From positions 70,170,316 through 70,234,315 of the forward strand of contig CM060953.1 in NCBI GenBank assembly GCA_030765055.1: 64,000 nt of DNA, in the 5' to 3' direction. Shown piece by piece: positions 1 to 11,040 of this stretch. Both the position numbers and the translations under genes were made by a program. Each line of letters opens with the position of its first letter. Positions within the stretch are counted from its first letter, which is position 1. The DNA is from Mantis religiosa (Eukaryota; Arthropoda; Insecta; Mantodea; Mantidae). The notes below the pieces were generated by a model that was not told where the DNA came from, did no database searches, and saw nothing but the letters and a program-made list of their open reading frames with translations.

Positions 1-712
1 GAAAGTGAACTCTTTTGTCTGTGGGCGACGACCTTGCTGATTGTAATTGTGTATGTTACGTAATTCTGCTAGTGTAAGGGTTGTCCCGTAGGAGAGGGTA
101 TCCGTCCCCTTCAGCTGCCGAGGTGCGGACGCTGTGGAACCCCTAGCACTCGTGGTACCTCTGACGTTACTAGAGGAACCTCGGGCCGAACATTCGAGTC
201 CCTCCCTGAATGGGAGTTTTTCGGATTGGGTTTGACTCGAGGGGTCAGTGTGTTCCCGACACCCACGTGGAACTGGGTACCACCGGCCAGGCTACGGCCG
301 CCCGGACGGGGTAGAGGGTTGCCTCATAAGTCCCGGGTACTAGCCTGCAGAGCTATTAGGTGTGCTAGATCACCAGGCGGCCCCACCGAGGTTTTCGGTA
401 GTCTTCCCTGCGGGGTTGACGCGTGTAAGTGGCGTATCCACTTCCACCCGTCTTGACGTTGTGCTCAGCGAGGGACTTTTTAAGAAATCAGGCATTGCTC
501 TATGGAAAGAGCCCCGAAATTTCCTTCGCTCCTGGGTAGAAGGAGGCCCGGGTCCTTGTTCCTACGGATCCAGGACTAATAGGAGTAGAACCTCTGCATA
601 TAACATAACTACTGTAAGGGTTGACCAAAGTGTGTTTCTACGGAAATAAAGAACATTTTGAATTTCTGCAACTTGGAGTTTTAATTTCGCGAACCCACAA
701 AGCCACATTACC
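1..712 (+). repeat. LTR-like repeat, 3' part, interrupted by a younger insertion
   Basis: The stretches 1-83 and 613-712 match the region 2580-2770: both carry a GTTACG-rich stretch, then an AATAAA signal (645-650 here, 2706-2711 there), then a shared end GAACCCACAAAG. A TATA box upstream in the second copy and the polyadenylation signal near the end suggest the R/U5 part of an LTR. The copy is split by a 529-bp insertion at 84-612. No coding sequence is attached, so the retroelement family is unknown. Confidence 0.45.
84..612 (+). mobile_element. Non-autonomous retroposon copy A, flanked by 11-bp target-site duplication
   Basis: The 529-bp GC-rich segment is bounded by the direct repeat TGTAAGGGTTG at 73-83 and 613-623. 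It shares most of its length with a second copy at 6793-7274, starting from CTAGCACTCGTGGTACC and ending near GTAGAACCTCTG. Copy A has roughly 55 extra bases at its 5' side. Variable 5' ends and duplications of different length (11 and 9 bp) fit retroposition with 5' truncation. I see no open coding region, no clear A/B boxes and no inverted ends. I do not recognise the family. Confidence 0.6.
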
Positions 713-1883
713 TATTCGTGTGATTTGTGATGGATAAAGCGGTGGCGTTTGGGTGGGTTTTCTCCAGTTTCCTCCACCATTCATTCAACGAACTCCTCCA
801 TCATCACCTTTTCTTTCATTCACTGCATATGTTCCCCTTTCTCAGTCTCATGTCAGGCTTCGGTTCACTTCCATCCTGGCTACTCTCTCTTATGCAAGGT
901 CTGTCTGCTTCTCGACAGAAGCCCACTTGTAAGTCCTGGTGGTGTAAGTCGAGGAGGATCAATAGAGTAAGCAGAAGAAATATTACTTCTTACACATCTC
1001 TAGTAGTTTCATAATTCATAACTAAAATAAAGAAAATACTAACAAAATTAAATATTCTCACTGTGAGTATACCCCCAAAAGTCGACCTGAAATAGATTTA
1101 TTTCCACGGGCAAATTCTTACGACCAAACAATTGCAAGCGTATAGAAGAACCATGTGTTTGTTTAGATTAAATCTTGCACTGTTAATTACTCATATTATC
1201 AACCCAGTATTGCTGCCTTTTCAAGATGTCACATTGCATACAACGAACGGAGGAAGGGGGAGAGAGATGGGGAAAATGTGACATGTGTGAAAGAAAGAAC
1301 AAAATGGCAAGGAGAGAAGGAGAGAAAGTGAGAGTATGACAAGTTGGGGAAGATGGACAGTAATAATGGGAGCATCTTTACTCCCTATTCTCCCAGAGTG
1401 TGGTAGTAGTACAAAACTCAAAGTATATGAGAACTCCATTACCATTAGGCAAAATATTACAAAGTAAAGGACAGCCAATATGTCCATTGCAGTTAAAGAC
1501 AGTTGGAACAATTAAAAATATATTATTTTATTAATAAAACTATGAGAAATGCATTGTTTTATAGTTCTCTCTTTACATTTTACCCCTTTTTATTATTTTG
1601 TTCATAACTTTGATTTGTTTCTGTTATCTCAGGTAAATAACATGTCTTAAAACAACTTTTCCTTTATGATAGTCTTCAAACATTATTTTTATTGCTTCTA
1701 AATTAACTTTTTCATTTCATTTAAATGTAATACTTCTAGGTTGAACGGTTTGAACTCTTACATATAAAATAACTGCATTTTCCAGGCGAAGAGTGAAACG
1801 TTTTAAAAAAAAAAAATCTTATTATTTAGAATACTCGCGAAATTACTTAGTTATTTCTTTGTGCTACAACAAAGGGAAAGACT
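713..1883. other. No gene seen; intronic or intergenic sequence
   Basis: AT-rich sequence with polypurine runs around 1240-1340. The piece around 1480-1502 (TCCATTGCAGTTAAAGACAG) recurs near 2105-2125, so it is probably debris of a dispersed repeat. Short open frames here have no recognisable domains. Confidence 0.4.
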
Positions 1884-2130
1884 GGTCCCGTAGCTCAGTC
1901 GGCAGAACACATGCCTGGTGTGCTAGGGGTCCCGGGCTCGATTCCTGGTGGGGACTTTTCTCCGACCAAGATAACTCCTCATCTTCCCTGGAGTCTGGAA
2001 GTATGAATGAGAGTGCGAATGTATGCGTGATTTAATTATTAAAACTCAACGAATACGAGTTAACACCTTCGATATGTTCCAAAGGAGAACGGCCGCCGAT
2101 ATGACCATTGCAGTTAAAGACGGATATAAA
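1884..2130 (+). mobile_element. tRNA-derived SINE (family C)
   Basis: Positions 1885-1955 have the layout of a tRNA: a D-arm/A-box like stretch (TAGCTCAGTCGGCAGAAC), an anticodon-like stem-loop and a B-box (GGCTCGATTCC), with outer ends GTCCC and GGGAC able to pair. The body then runs on without a tRNA 3' end and contains CCATTGCAGTTAAAGAC (2104-2120), shared with the sequence near 1490. This continuation argues for a SINE and not a functional tRNA gene. Confidence 0.6.
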
Positions 2131-2369
2131 TGCATCAAATAAGAAAAAAACGAAGGGAAATTCCAATTACAGTAGCTACATACATAGTAACTATACAAAC
2201 TTGGCTTAGATATAAAAGGTAACAAAAAGAAAAATACAAAATGCAACACAAATTTAAAGTTATATAAACTTAAAGGCAATACAGAAAGTAACATACAGAG
2301 CAGTACAAAAACTGAGACTAAAACCAAAGAATATTGTCGTGAGACGTTATTTACGATCGCGCGGCTAGT

Positions 2370-2758
2370 GTACACAAAGGAACTAATAGGCGGCTAGCGT
2401 TCACAAAGAGCCGACAATCAACGATAAACAAGGTAAGCGCCGATAAACAAGAGACGGGTAGTTTATCACAGAGGTGAAAGACTTGCCAGCACCTAGAACA
2501 TTCGTGTTTTTTCTAGTGCCATCTTAGAGAAAATTCGATAACAGTCTGGAATTCATGAATGGGTGTATAAAAAGAAGTCATGAATAGTGATGAGTCAGTT
2601 GTGTAACAAGAGTGTTGTTGTAACGAGAGCTAATCAGAACGTTGTTTGTGGTGTGTATGTGACGTAATGTTGTTACGTGAGAATTGATTAGTGTATTTCT
2701 ATGGAAATAAAGAACATTTAGAATTTCTGCAAAATGGATTTTTAATTCTACGAACCCA
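2370..2758 (+). repeat. Solo-LTR-like segment with TATA box and polyadenylation signal
   Basis: There is a TATAAAA box at 2566-2572 and AATAAA at 2706-2711. The 3' end GAACCCACA is shared with the split copy at the start of the window. The order TATA, transcribed region, AATAAA, terminal CA is that of an LTR. The left boundary is uncertain, and no internal retroelement sequence adjoins it. Confidence 0.4.
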
Positions 2759-2939
2759 CAAAGTACAATATATTATTAAAGGCAAAACATTGGGAACTGT
2801 GTTATTATAAAACTTAGCGTAAATAACACAACTGAAAATAACATGCAGCTAATCCATGCATTTAAATGTTCATCGCTTAAATGCCATGCTTTTAAATAAT
2901 ATATTTTTGACCAAATGCAACTGGTATATCAGATTCCTC

Positions 2940-3174
2940 TTTTTTTTTTTAATTTACGTCCCCCAACGTTGTCATGTCGGACGATGAATGGAAAGGGTGA
3001 AATGAAGCTCAAATGAACCCAGGGTCCATAGAGCTTAGAGTTACCCAACATTCGTCTTTCAGGATAAGGGAAGACCCTGAAAAAACTTTATCCAGGTAAC
3101 TCACCCTGACCGAGATTCGAACTCGAGACCTCTGGAACTTGAGGCAGACACGCTACCATCGAGGCGGGCTCAGA
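2940..3174 (-). mobile_element. tRNA-derived SINE (family A), minus orientation
   Basis: Read on the minus strand, it starts with the head GCCCGCCTCG, has a B-box of the form GAGTTCGAATCTCGGTC, then a body with GTGAGTTACCTGGATAA, and ends with an A-rich tail (T-run at 2940-2951 on the + strand). Six other copies lie in the window (20565, 21698, 23258, 37700, 56503, 61718). Confidence 0.8.
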
Positions 3175-3623
3175 TTGCTCTGGTACATCGTTTCGTGGTG
3201 ACATTTCCTCAAACCTGAATGCAATCTCAAAAAGTTATTCACATAATAGTGCCAGAAAAACCTGAAATGAGACTAAATCGTCCACCTATTAACCAACTCC
3301 CGTGTTGCAGAGAGAATTTCATAGAATTGGCAGCTTGTTCAAATGATCTGTGAGCCAAATTTCATACATTCTTGAACTTCTTCCTTTAGTTAACTTTGAA
3401 AGTTAAATTTGCTATAGTATGATTCTATTAATTCTCCAATTTAAAGCGCAAAAATATTTATTATAGTTGTAAGTCTTCATATCGGGAATAGTGTTCATCC
3501 AATCAGCTCTTCTGCTGGCAAGGCCATACCAAATCCAACATAGAAGAACTGGGGGATAGAAAATGAGTCCTATTCAATATATAAATGCACTGTACACATT
3601 ACAATACTGTAATCTTTTTGCAG
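3175..3623 (+). other. Intron of the class B GPCR gene, upstream of the first visible exon
   Basis: AT-rich sequence without coding signal, ending in the acceptor TTTTTGCAG at 3615-3623. The exon carrying TM1-TM2 is not recognisable in 1-3623 and presumably lies upstream of the window. Confidence 0.5.
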
Positions 3624-3801
3624 CATGGCAACGTGATGCTGCTGAATCCTATATGGTGCAGAGCTCTTTCATTTTTTGATCGTCTCTGTGGTAGTGCTGT
3701 CTACTCCTGCATGCTTTTGGAGGGAGTGTTCCTGCATCGCATCATCGCTGCAGCTTTTCGTGGAGAACCTGATATGCTGCTGTATTACATCATCACAACA
3801 G
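3624..3801 (+). CDS. Class B1 (secretin-family) GPCR, exon encoding TM3
   Basis: First visible exon of a peptide-hormone receptor of the plasma membrane that would signal through G proteins. It reads in frame from the acceptor CAG at 3621-3623 to a donor GTATGA at 3802 and ends in phase 1. The translation has NPIWCRAL, whose Cys is the family's conserved TM3 cysteine (it bonds to ECL2), and CMLLEGVFLH, which matches the class B TM3 signature with the conserved Glu-Gly and Leu-His. The following residues, FRGEPDMLLYY, fit ICL2 and the start of TM4. ATG codons inside or just before the exon are not the gene start: the ligand-binding ectodomain and TM1-TM2 must come from earlier exons. Calcitonin/DH31/hector-like or PDF-like are the likeliest subfamilies; the sequence alone does not settle it. 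Confidence 0.85.
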
Positions 3802-4540
3802 GTATGACCTCCTCAAAGGAATTTCGAATTAACCCTTCACTGATAAGTGAGAGCATTATGGCATTGCTGATGACATGATGTTTGTCTATTTTAACAATTG
3901 TTATGGCTAATTGTTGCGTTAGGGTGTTTTATGGTTGTTTTATACTGTAAACATGAGAAGGGATGTTTAATGTATTTTATTATAACTACACTAAGACCGA
4001 ACTTTCATTGCAAATAAAATATTCAGTGCATACAAATATAAGGACGAAAAATGTGCACTTCTTCCATTATACCCACAAGTTGAACTGAAGCATATTTTCA
4101 TTGGATTCTCTAATTAGTTACTTAGAATGTTTACTCAAGACACAAGCAACTCAAACTTTGGAAATATCATAAAATAGCGTTATTCATGAATTTTCTAATA
4201 CTAGATTCAAACATCACTGTACATTAATCTTTAAACACTGGATATATTTTCAAATTAATTTAATCCTTCATTAGTTTCCTATCTTTCAGCGTCCCATATC
4301 AGAGAACTATTTACTTTGCTCACAGCTCTTCAGGTTTTGCTTCTCTTTAGCTGTCAATGTTTATTATAATAGGTACTAGAAAAAATAAGATCTAAGTCAG
4401 AGACATCTGGTATGATGGAGTTAGACCAACACGGTCAGCCAGTTTTGAAGTTCAAAGAAAAGAAAATTATCACTTTTTTTCGCCATTAAGACAACTATAA
4501 AGAAAATTACGTAACAAATAGCGTAGTGTCTTAGAATCCA
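3802..4540 (+). other. GPCR intron, no other gene seen
   Basis: AT-rich sequence following the GTATGA donor. Nothing recognisable until the LINE 3' tail that begins near 4545. Confidence 0.5.
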
Positions 4541-4544
4541 AATT

Positions 4545-6725
4545 GATTTGTATATAAGGGTACTCAACTGCATGGTCATGAGCGCCCTTTCAAAAACCTA
4601 ATTCATGGCAATAGCCAGATATAAATTATTCAAAATTAAAAAAGGATCAAAACAAAAAGACAATAAAATAAATAAGCTCAAATGGTTAAAAAATTATAAT
4701 AAAAGGCTACAATTAGCAATAAAATACCAAAAGGCATAAAAATTACTACTTTCAATATGAACTTGCCATGGCAAAAGCTACCTGCCCAGTGGTGGTCGAA
4801 CCAATTTGTTCCTTTTCTTTGGGGCTGGGCTAGCACTTTCAGCAGGTTTTTCCTGTCTTTTCCTCACTGTCGTTTGGGCAGTGAGGACAGGATCTACCCG
4901 CTCCACATTCTCAATGGAGGAGGACGGCTTCCACACTGGTAACTTCGAATCCAATCTCTCGACAGCATCAGAAACTGCGACCGGCGTGGATGGAAGTCGC
5001 CGATCGGCGTCCTCTCCAGATGATTCCTCAGAAGTTGACGGAGATGTTCGCGGACTTTTGTGCTTGCTAGCTTTCCTTTCCCTGGTCTTACTGTTTTTCT
5101 TGAGGAAGTCAGTTTTGTCATACAAGGTCTTAAATTTCCTTGGCGATACATTATATATTACCGGTTCACATGTTCTTGAAGTAGATGCTTTCGGCGGTGA
5201 CTTGGCTGAATCCTTCTTCTTAGGACTGGACATGGTCGGCGCGCTCACTGTTTTTCGTGCTGGCGTTTGTTGCTTTGGCCGTGATCTTGGTGCAATTGAT
5301 ATTTCGGATATTACTTCCCCGTTTATTTCGCTGGTTTGTGTTGCGATTTCACGCCTAGGTACCGGCTTAGCTGCAACTGCACTATAAGTAAGGTCCTAGG
5401 TACAGAAGGCTGGAGAATGCGCAAGAGTATCCGAGCTTCCACGAAGGACACCCTCTCTCTTACCCGGATCTCTTGGATCGCCTTCTCCTCCATAAAACGG
5501 GGACATTCTCTGGAGTTTGATGAATGATTACCACTGCAGTTAACACACGTTGGGGGTGAAGTGCGTACATTGTCATGCTTGACTTCCCCGCAGTCAACGC
5601 AAGTGGCAACTCCATTACATGAATCACTCGTGTGGCCAAAGCGCAAGCATTTATACCACCTCAATGGATTTGGTATATACTGCCTCACTTCAATAGCTTC
5701 ATACCCTGTCTTAATCCTTTGCGGGAGATATACCCGATCAAAGGTAAGAAACAGGGTACGAGTGGGCACTAGTTCAGCTCGTTCTTTGCGGTGAACTCGA
5801 TATACACTTATCACACCTTGTTCCGCCAAGTTTTCCTGAATCTCCTCATTGGACATACCGTCCAATGCGCTGGTATTTACAACACCACGCGAGGAGTTCA
5901 GGGTTATATGCAATTCAACGCGCACCGGGTAGGTCGCAAACATATTGCCCATCAAGACTTTTGCAGCCTGCGTCGGAGAAGCTGCTTCGACAAGGAGAGC
6001 GTGCCATTACGAGATCTAGTACATGACTTTACAGGACCGGCAATATTATCTAAACACTTCTGAATAATGAATGGGTTCACGGTAGTAAACTTTCGCCCTT
6101 CCTCAGTTCTACAGATAACTAAATAGCGAGGACCACAAGACTCAGCTATTTCTTTTCTACTTTAATTTTAGGGTTTACCATAAGAAATTGTATGTGTTTC
6201 AACCCCCAGTGCTTCCCATCCACCACGGAGCCTAACAAGGGGTTATCCCACTGGGATGATAGGGCTACACAGGGGATATAAAGAGCTCGCCGTCCCACTC
6301 ACCCTGGAGTTCGGTACAATACCTAGTCCTGGCCGATTTATTAGGGGCGGGTTAGTCCCTAACCTCCCGTTTAGGTGAAGCAGAAACCAAAGTAGTGTAT
6401 TGGATATGCGCACCCTCCCCGAATTCAGAATATCACTGGAACGAGCTCAGATGAGCATCCTTCAACCACCAGGACAAACCTTTCCACCAACACGGGTCTC
6501 CACGCACGGCCTACACGTGGGTGGGTGTTTTGTCTGACCCCCTCACCACTAAGAGGAACCCACATCGAGGGTGTCAGGTTGGCTCGGGACTGCGGGATCG
6601 CCAATTCCCGTACCTACATCAGTAGGCCCCTAGGGGGGCTTAGAATCCAAAGCGAAGGTAAAATGCATTATCTGAAGATAACTAAGTTCAGCGTAAGAGA
6701 ATTTCAGGGTGAGTAGTACATGGAG
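4545..6725 (-). mobile_element. ORF1-only (non-autonomous) LINE, minus strand
   Basis: Reading the minus strand from about 6725 downwards there is a GC-rich 5' leader (6190-6720), a gag-like ORF1 (about 6120-4778), then an A/T-rich 3' region and the tail around 4560-4610. No endonuclease or reverse transcriptase follows ORF1. The tail (GGTCATGAGCGCCCTTTCAA on +, about 4574-4593) recurs near 11560, and part of the leader (6525-6635) recurs at 12500-12605, both in the same orientation. So the element family has several deleted copies. It sits inside the receptor's first visible intron, antisense to the gene. Confidence 0.6.
4778..6120 (-). pseudogene. LINE ORF1 (gag-like, CCHC zinc knuckles), frameshifted
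   Basis: This is the nucleic-acid-binding protein of a Jockey/I-type LINE, which packages the element RNA in the cytoplasm. Visible parts are an N-terminal region with NPFIIQKCLDNIAGPVKSC (about 6080-6020), a middle domain with ATYPVRVELHITLNSSRG (about 5945-5890), and two cysteine knuckles CLRFGHTSDSC and CVDCGEV (about 5655-5560), followed by CVNCSGNHSSNSRECPRF. A basic, Ser/Pro-rich C-terminus ends at 4778 in KRNKLVRPPLGR. The frame is broken near 5990 and again between about 5320 and 5400, so no intact protein is made. Upstream is the GC-rich leader and downstream a 3' tail, with no ORF2. Confidence 0.75.
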
Positions 6726-6792
6726 ATAAGAGGGTAGTTTTCAGATAACACATCAGCGAAGAAAATCTACTCAGAGATGTCTTCAGTCACCA

Positions 6793-7274
6793 CCCTTAGC
6801 ACTCGTGGTACCTCTGGCGTTACTAGAGGAACCTCGGGCCGAACAGCCGAGCCCCTCCTTCGGGAGTTGTTCGGATTGGGATGAACTCGAGGGGGCAGTG
6901 TGTTCCCGAAACCCGTGGGAATCGGGTACGTCTTTGGACGGGGTTGAGGGAAGCCATTAATTATCCCGGGTACTAGCCTGTAAAGCTAGTAGAAAGTGTG
7001 CTAGATCACCAGGCGGCCCCACCGAGGTTTTTCGGTAGTCTTCACCTTGAGTGTTGACGCGCGTAAGTGGCGTATCCACTTCCATCCCGTCTTGAGTTCA
7101 TAGGACCAGATGGGGGGCTTGTTAGTCTCTAGGTCTTGTCCCATGGAAAGCCCAACGGAGGACGCCGAGCGCCCGTTGGGACAGCTCGGATAACTCCCTG
7201 GTTGAAGGAAGCCCGGGTCCAGTTCCTACGGGTTCAGGACTAATGGGAGTAGAACCTCTGGGCTAAACTGTCTA
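6793..7274 (+). mobile_element. Non-autonomous retroposon copy B, flanked by 9-bp target-site duplication
   Basis: The 482-bp segment is bounded by CAGTCACCA at 6784-6792 and 7275-7283. It is the second copy of the element at 84-612, in the same orientation, sharing blocks such as CTAGATCACCAGGCGGCCCC and AAGTGGCGTATCCACTTCCA. It begins about 55 bp further in than copy A. Its centre (about 7100-7200) differs more than the ends. No coding region is evident. Confidence 0.6.
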
Positions 7275-7569
7275 CAGTCACCATGTTACCAGCTAAAGGT
7301 TAACTAATCCTGGATATTATCTTGCAATTTGAGAGTAAACGCATGCCATGAACAAGAGGTCCAGATTGGTCATTCTGTGATACCGACTTTTGTTAATGAA
7401 ATCTAAGAAGCACTTTTATAAGAAAAAGAGTCAACGGGAGGGAGGAGAAATAAATAGCTTTGATAAATTGAGGAAGTAAATGCAATATTGAAAGTGAATG
7501 AACCTATCACTCAACTATATGATGAATCGGAGAGCCAGTCAATGAAAGATAAGATAAAGGTAACTCGTA

Positions 7570-8560
7570 CGAGCTGATTGATTTCACGAACATTTGCTCG
7601 CATCGTCAGTTAACACACTTCGTCGTCAAAGATTACTAAGTTTTTTCGTATTACCAAAACCTGAAGAGAAAACAAACTTAAAAACAGAATCAATTGCCGG
7701 TATGTCAAAGTTCATTAACCGGTGTTTATTTTTTAAAATAAGTATTTTTCCCACACTATTAAATCTATGAGAATATTTAATTGTTTTAATAATTTAACTT
7801 CTGGATTTATTTCATGGTTAAATGACCAAAAATGATCTGCTACGGCCGATTTATCAATTTATTTATATTTAATGTTACGAAGATGTTCTTTCTTTCTGGT
7901 TTCCAAACTGCGTTTCGTCTTTCCGATATAAACCTGATCACAATCTAAACAATTAAATTGATAAATGCCAGATTTTTTTATTATTAGGAATTTTATCTTT
8001 TTTTAGAAAATTGTAATAAAATTTTAATACTATATTTATTTTGAGGAACTAAAGTTATAACAACTTCTTTAAAAAAATTGAAAATGTTTATTAACCCAAG
8101 GATGGTAAGTAAATTTTTTAAATTTATAATCATCTTTAATTTTTTAAGAGTAGAAATATCATTAATAGTTTTTTTATTTTTAAATTTTTCATTTTACTTT
8201 TGTATAAAATCTTTATTAAAACCATTAATTAAAGTAGAATTAATAATATGTTTATATTCTTTATTAAATTATTCTTTATTCAGGGGTATATTTATAAATC
8301 TATAAATCAAACTATAAAAACAGCAAATTTATGTGAAAAATGGTTAAAACGTTTATTTTTATGTAATTATCAATATGAGTAGACTTCCTATAAATACCAA
8401 ACTCTAATTTGTTATTATTTCTTATTATTTTGAAATCTAGAAAAGGAAGAAATCCATTAATTACAGTTTCTAATGTGAATGTTATATCTTTATCTTGTAA
8501 ATTTAATAACTTTAAATAAGTATGAACATCAACTTCTTAAGATAAGTGGACATTAATTAA
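7570..8560 (-). mobile_element. Penelope-like element remnant (reverse transcriptase end plus GIY-YIG)
   Basis: On the minus strand from 8560 downward, a decayed reverse transcriptase tail is recognisable (INGFLPFLDFKIIRNNNKLE, then a Thr-His motif), followed by a GIY-YIG endonuclease at about 7990-7720: GIYQFNCLDCDQVYIGKTKR with the Gly-Ile-Tyr and Tyr-Ile-Gly halves. The nuclease nicks target DNA for retrotransposition in Penelope elements. Stop codons and shifts throughout mean it is dead. A possible hammerhead-like core lies just downstream at 7578-7609. Confidence 0.75.
7578..7609 (-). ncRNA. Possible decayed hammerhead-ribozyme-like core downstream of Penelope GIY-YIG
   Basis: The minus strand reads CTGACGA (7609-7603), then CGAGC..AAAT..GTTCG that can form stem II with one wobble pair, then GAAAT followed by CAATC. 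The first and third elements match the hammerhead consensus CUGANGA and GAAA. Stem I does not pair convincingly, so this is weak. Confidence 0.25.
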
Positions 8561-9133
8561 CAAATATTTCTATTTGTGTAATTAGTATGACCAATTGCAC
8601 TTTGGCTAAGAACGCAAATTCTGAAATATAGAACTGCTCAATGCATTATATCCCACTGAGACGCAAACGTACATAATACACAAGTATCACATGACTAGCA
8701 AAAGGATATGCGGAATTTGTGGTTGCTATTTCTTTATAGATATTGAGAGGTAAACAGTTCTCAGATGATGGACGATTTCATGCCACAATTTTTATGAATA
8801 TAAATAATACCGTAAATTAATTCTTGTGCAAAGCCTAACAAATTTAGTACTTTTGTCAACTGTACTTGAATATTTTGCCCACTGCAGTCAACTTGACCTT
8901 GCCCAGTTATTCCAGCTCTAATGCCACACTTCATCTTCCATAATTGAACTGATATTGCTATTTATGGTTTCGTAGCAAATTGGACAATTGGCTTGTTCGA
9001 CTACACACACGAAATGCCTATTGTTCTTGTGGCAGAGATTTTAATATGTTTTTTCAGAGACTTCTAATATGTTCATAAGACAGAATAACTTGATGTTATT
9101 GATTTTAAAACCTCCCAGTCATTGTTGCATATA
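8561..9133 (+). other. GPCR intron, no feature recognised
   Basis: AT-rich sequence between the Penelope remnant and the mariner. No coding signal or repeat was recognised. Confidence 0.4.
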
Positions 9134-10435
9134 CGAGGCATGTTTTTTAAGTCAGTACCGTTTTGTGATTCCGCCGCCGCAGTGCCACGGTCGGCGTTCC
9201 GCGCATGCGCGCTGGTTACTTACATCTCTTGTCTACACACTGACGCCATTACAGTCTGATCCTTCATTGTATACGTTGGTTACTGAATGTTTAAAATGCC
9301 TCCAACAATCTTGAGTCCTGCCGGTTGTGAAGTACGGGCTGTTATACGATTTCTTAGTGCTAAAGGCGTAAAACCGATCGATATTCATCGTGAGATCTGT
9401 GAAGTTTACGGACAAAACATTATGAGTGATGGAATGGTAAGGAAATGGATGAGAACATTTAAATATGGCTGCACAAATGTGCATGATGAAGAACGGAGTC
9501 GGCGTCCTTCGGTCGTTACTGAAGATTTGGTACAGAAAGCGGACGAAAAGGTGAGAGAAAACAGATGATTTAAAATTTCATCATTGTGCGACTGTTTTCC
9601 TCAATATTCTCGTAGTGTTTTGTATCGCATTGTGACCGAGAACTTGAAGTACCGGAAATTGTATTCACACTGGGTTCCGAAAATGTTGACGGATTTGCAC
9701 AAAACCCAACGTTTAGGCAGTGCATTGACTTTCCTTGAGCGGTACCACAATGAAGGTGACCAAATTGTTACTGGTGACGAAACATGGGTGGCCTACGTCA
9801 CACCAGAATCGAAACAACAATCCATGGAATGGCGATATTCATCATCACCCACAAAAGTGAAGTTTAAGCAAACAATTTTTGCCCGGAAAATCACGTGCAC
9901 AGTTTTTTGGCACAGAAAAGGAGTATTGCTAGTGGAGTTTCTGCCTCGTAATGAGACAATCAATGCAGCGTCTTACTGTGAGACATTGAACAATCTGTGC
10001 CGTGCAATCCAGAACTAAAGACGTGGCAAGTTGAGTAAGGCAATGCCCGTCCACATGTGGCTAATCGGACCAAAGATCTCATCAAATCTTTTCAATGGGA
10101 AACTCTAGATCATCCTCCATACAGCCCTGATCTGGTGCCCAGCGAATACCATTTGCTCCTGCACTTGAAGAAACATCTGGGCGGTCAGCGTCTTCAAGAC
10201 GATAACGAAGTCAAAACAGTTGTGATACAGTGGTTAACACGTCAGGCGGCAGGTTTTTATGAGGAGGGTATTCAAAAACTGGTGCCACGTTATGACAAGT
10301 GCCTCAATATTCACGTAAATTATCTAGAAAAGTAGATTAAGGTACAGGCTTTTATGTAAAAATACAATTATTGTGATATATATGCACGTCTTTTTTTAAA
10401 TTCCAAAACGGTACTGACTTAAAAAACATACCTCG
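9134..10435 (+). mobile_element. Mariner element 1 with 31-bp inverted terminal repeats
   Basis: The left end CGAGGCATGTTTTTTAAGTC (9134-) is matched by its inverted copy ending at 10435, with one mismatch seen over 31 bp. The 1302-bp length is normal for mariner. A TA precedes the left end; the right TA is lost. It encodes the broken transposase listed separately and lies in the receptor intron between the TM3 and TM4 exons. Confidence 0.9.
9287..10335 (+). pseudogene. Mariner transposase (DD34D type), inactivated
   Basis: A cut-and-paste transposase. The N-terminal helix-turn-helix region (EVRAVIRFLSAKGVKPIDIH, then SDGMVRKWMRTF) is in the first frame. A stop near 9566 separates it from a second open stretch with IVTGDETWVAYVTPES, which holds the first catalytic Asp. 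The third catalytic Asp is in HPPYSPDLVPSEYHLL (about 10096-10160). The region of the second Asp is damaged: around 10040 the usual HDNARPH reads GNARPHV after a short deletion, and a stop sits near 10016. The protein ends at 10335 in NYLEK. It cannot be active as it stands. Confidence 0.85.
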
Positions 10436-10636
10436 TTCTTTGCCATATCGCCTGTTCTCACCCAATGACAGAACCGAAAAGAAACAGCCTGCGACAGCGA
10501 TGTGTGATAATGTGGCCGTTTGTTATATCGAGTATTGCAATGTCAGAATAATAACACAAGAACTTTCTGGTGTAAGGATAGTTTGCATTTCTTAATCAAA
10601 CTTTTAATGTGAGATATTTTAGGCTTGGTTTTAGAA

Positions 10637-10950
10637 CACCAGTCCTGCGCCGTGGCGTAGTGCGCTAAGGCAGCATGCCTTGGCTCCTGGCCCATGGGGT
10701 GCGGATTTTAAGCCCCGGGTATAGAGCCGGTGCCCACTCAGCATCGTGAGAAAAGTGAGGAGCTTACGCTAGATAAGCGGCCCAGGTCACGAAAATCAAC
10801 GTTCCGGCTGGGGGATGCTGAGATGCTGACCACAACTCCTCCCCGTATCGGTTGGATGATCGTCCACCTCTGCCGTGCGTAAGTGGGCGTGAGGCCGGCA
10901 CTCTGGTTGGTAGGCCTTGGCCCTCGTGGGGCTGTCGCGCTAGGGCTTTT
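10637..10950 (+). mobile_element. tRNA-derived SINE (family D)
   Basis: It starts with a tRNA-like head (GCCGTGGCGTAGTGCGCTAAG as A-box region, GGATTTTAAGCCCC as a decayed B-box) and continues for about 300 bp into a GC-rich body. A minus-strand piece with a similar head is at 21440-21615. It lies about 90 bp before the TM4 exon. Confidence 0.5.
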
Positions 10951-11040
10951 TTAGAACATCATGACTCGTTTGTCCGGGAAATTCTAAACTGTTCTTCCTA
11001 GATATAATCCACTCTAACCCTGCTGTTCGTGACGTTACAG

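Noticed and set aside
1885..1955. tRNA gene
   Set aside because: The tRNA-like shape runs into a SINE body and its stems are imperfect, so it is a SINE head.
3585..3623. ATG at 3585 as start of the receptor exon
   Set aside because: The stretch before 3624 is a polypyrimidine tract and acceptor; the family needs N-terminal exons upstream.
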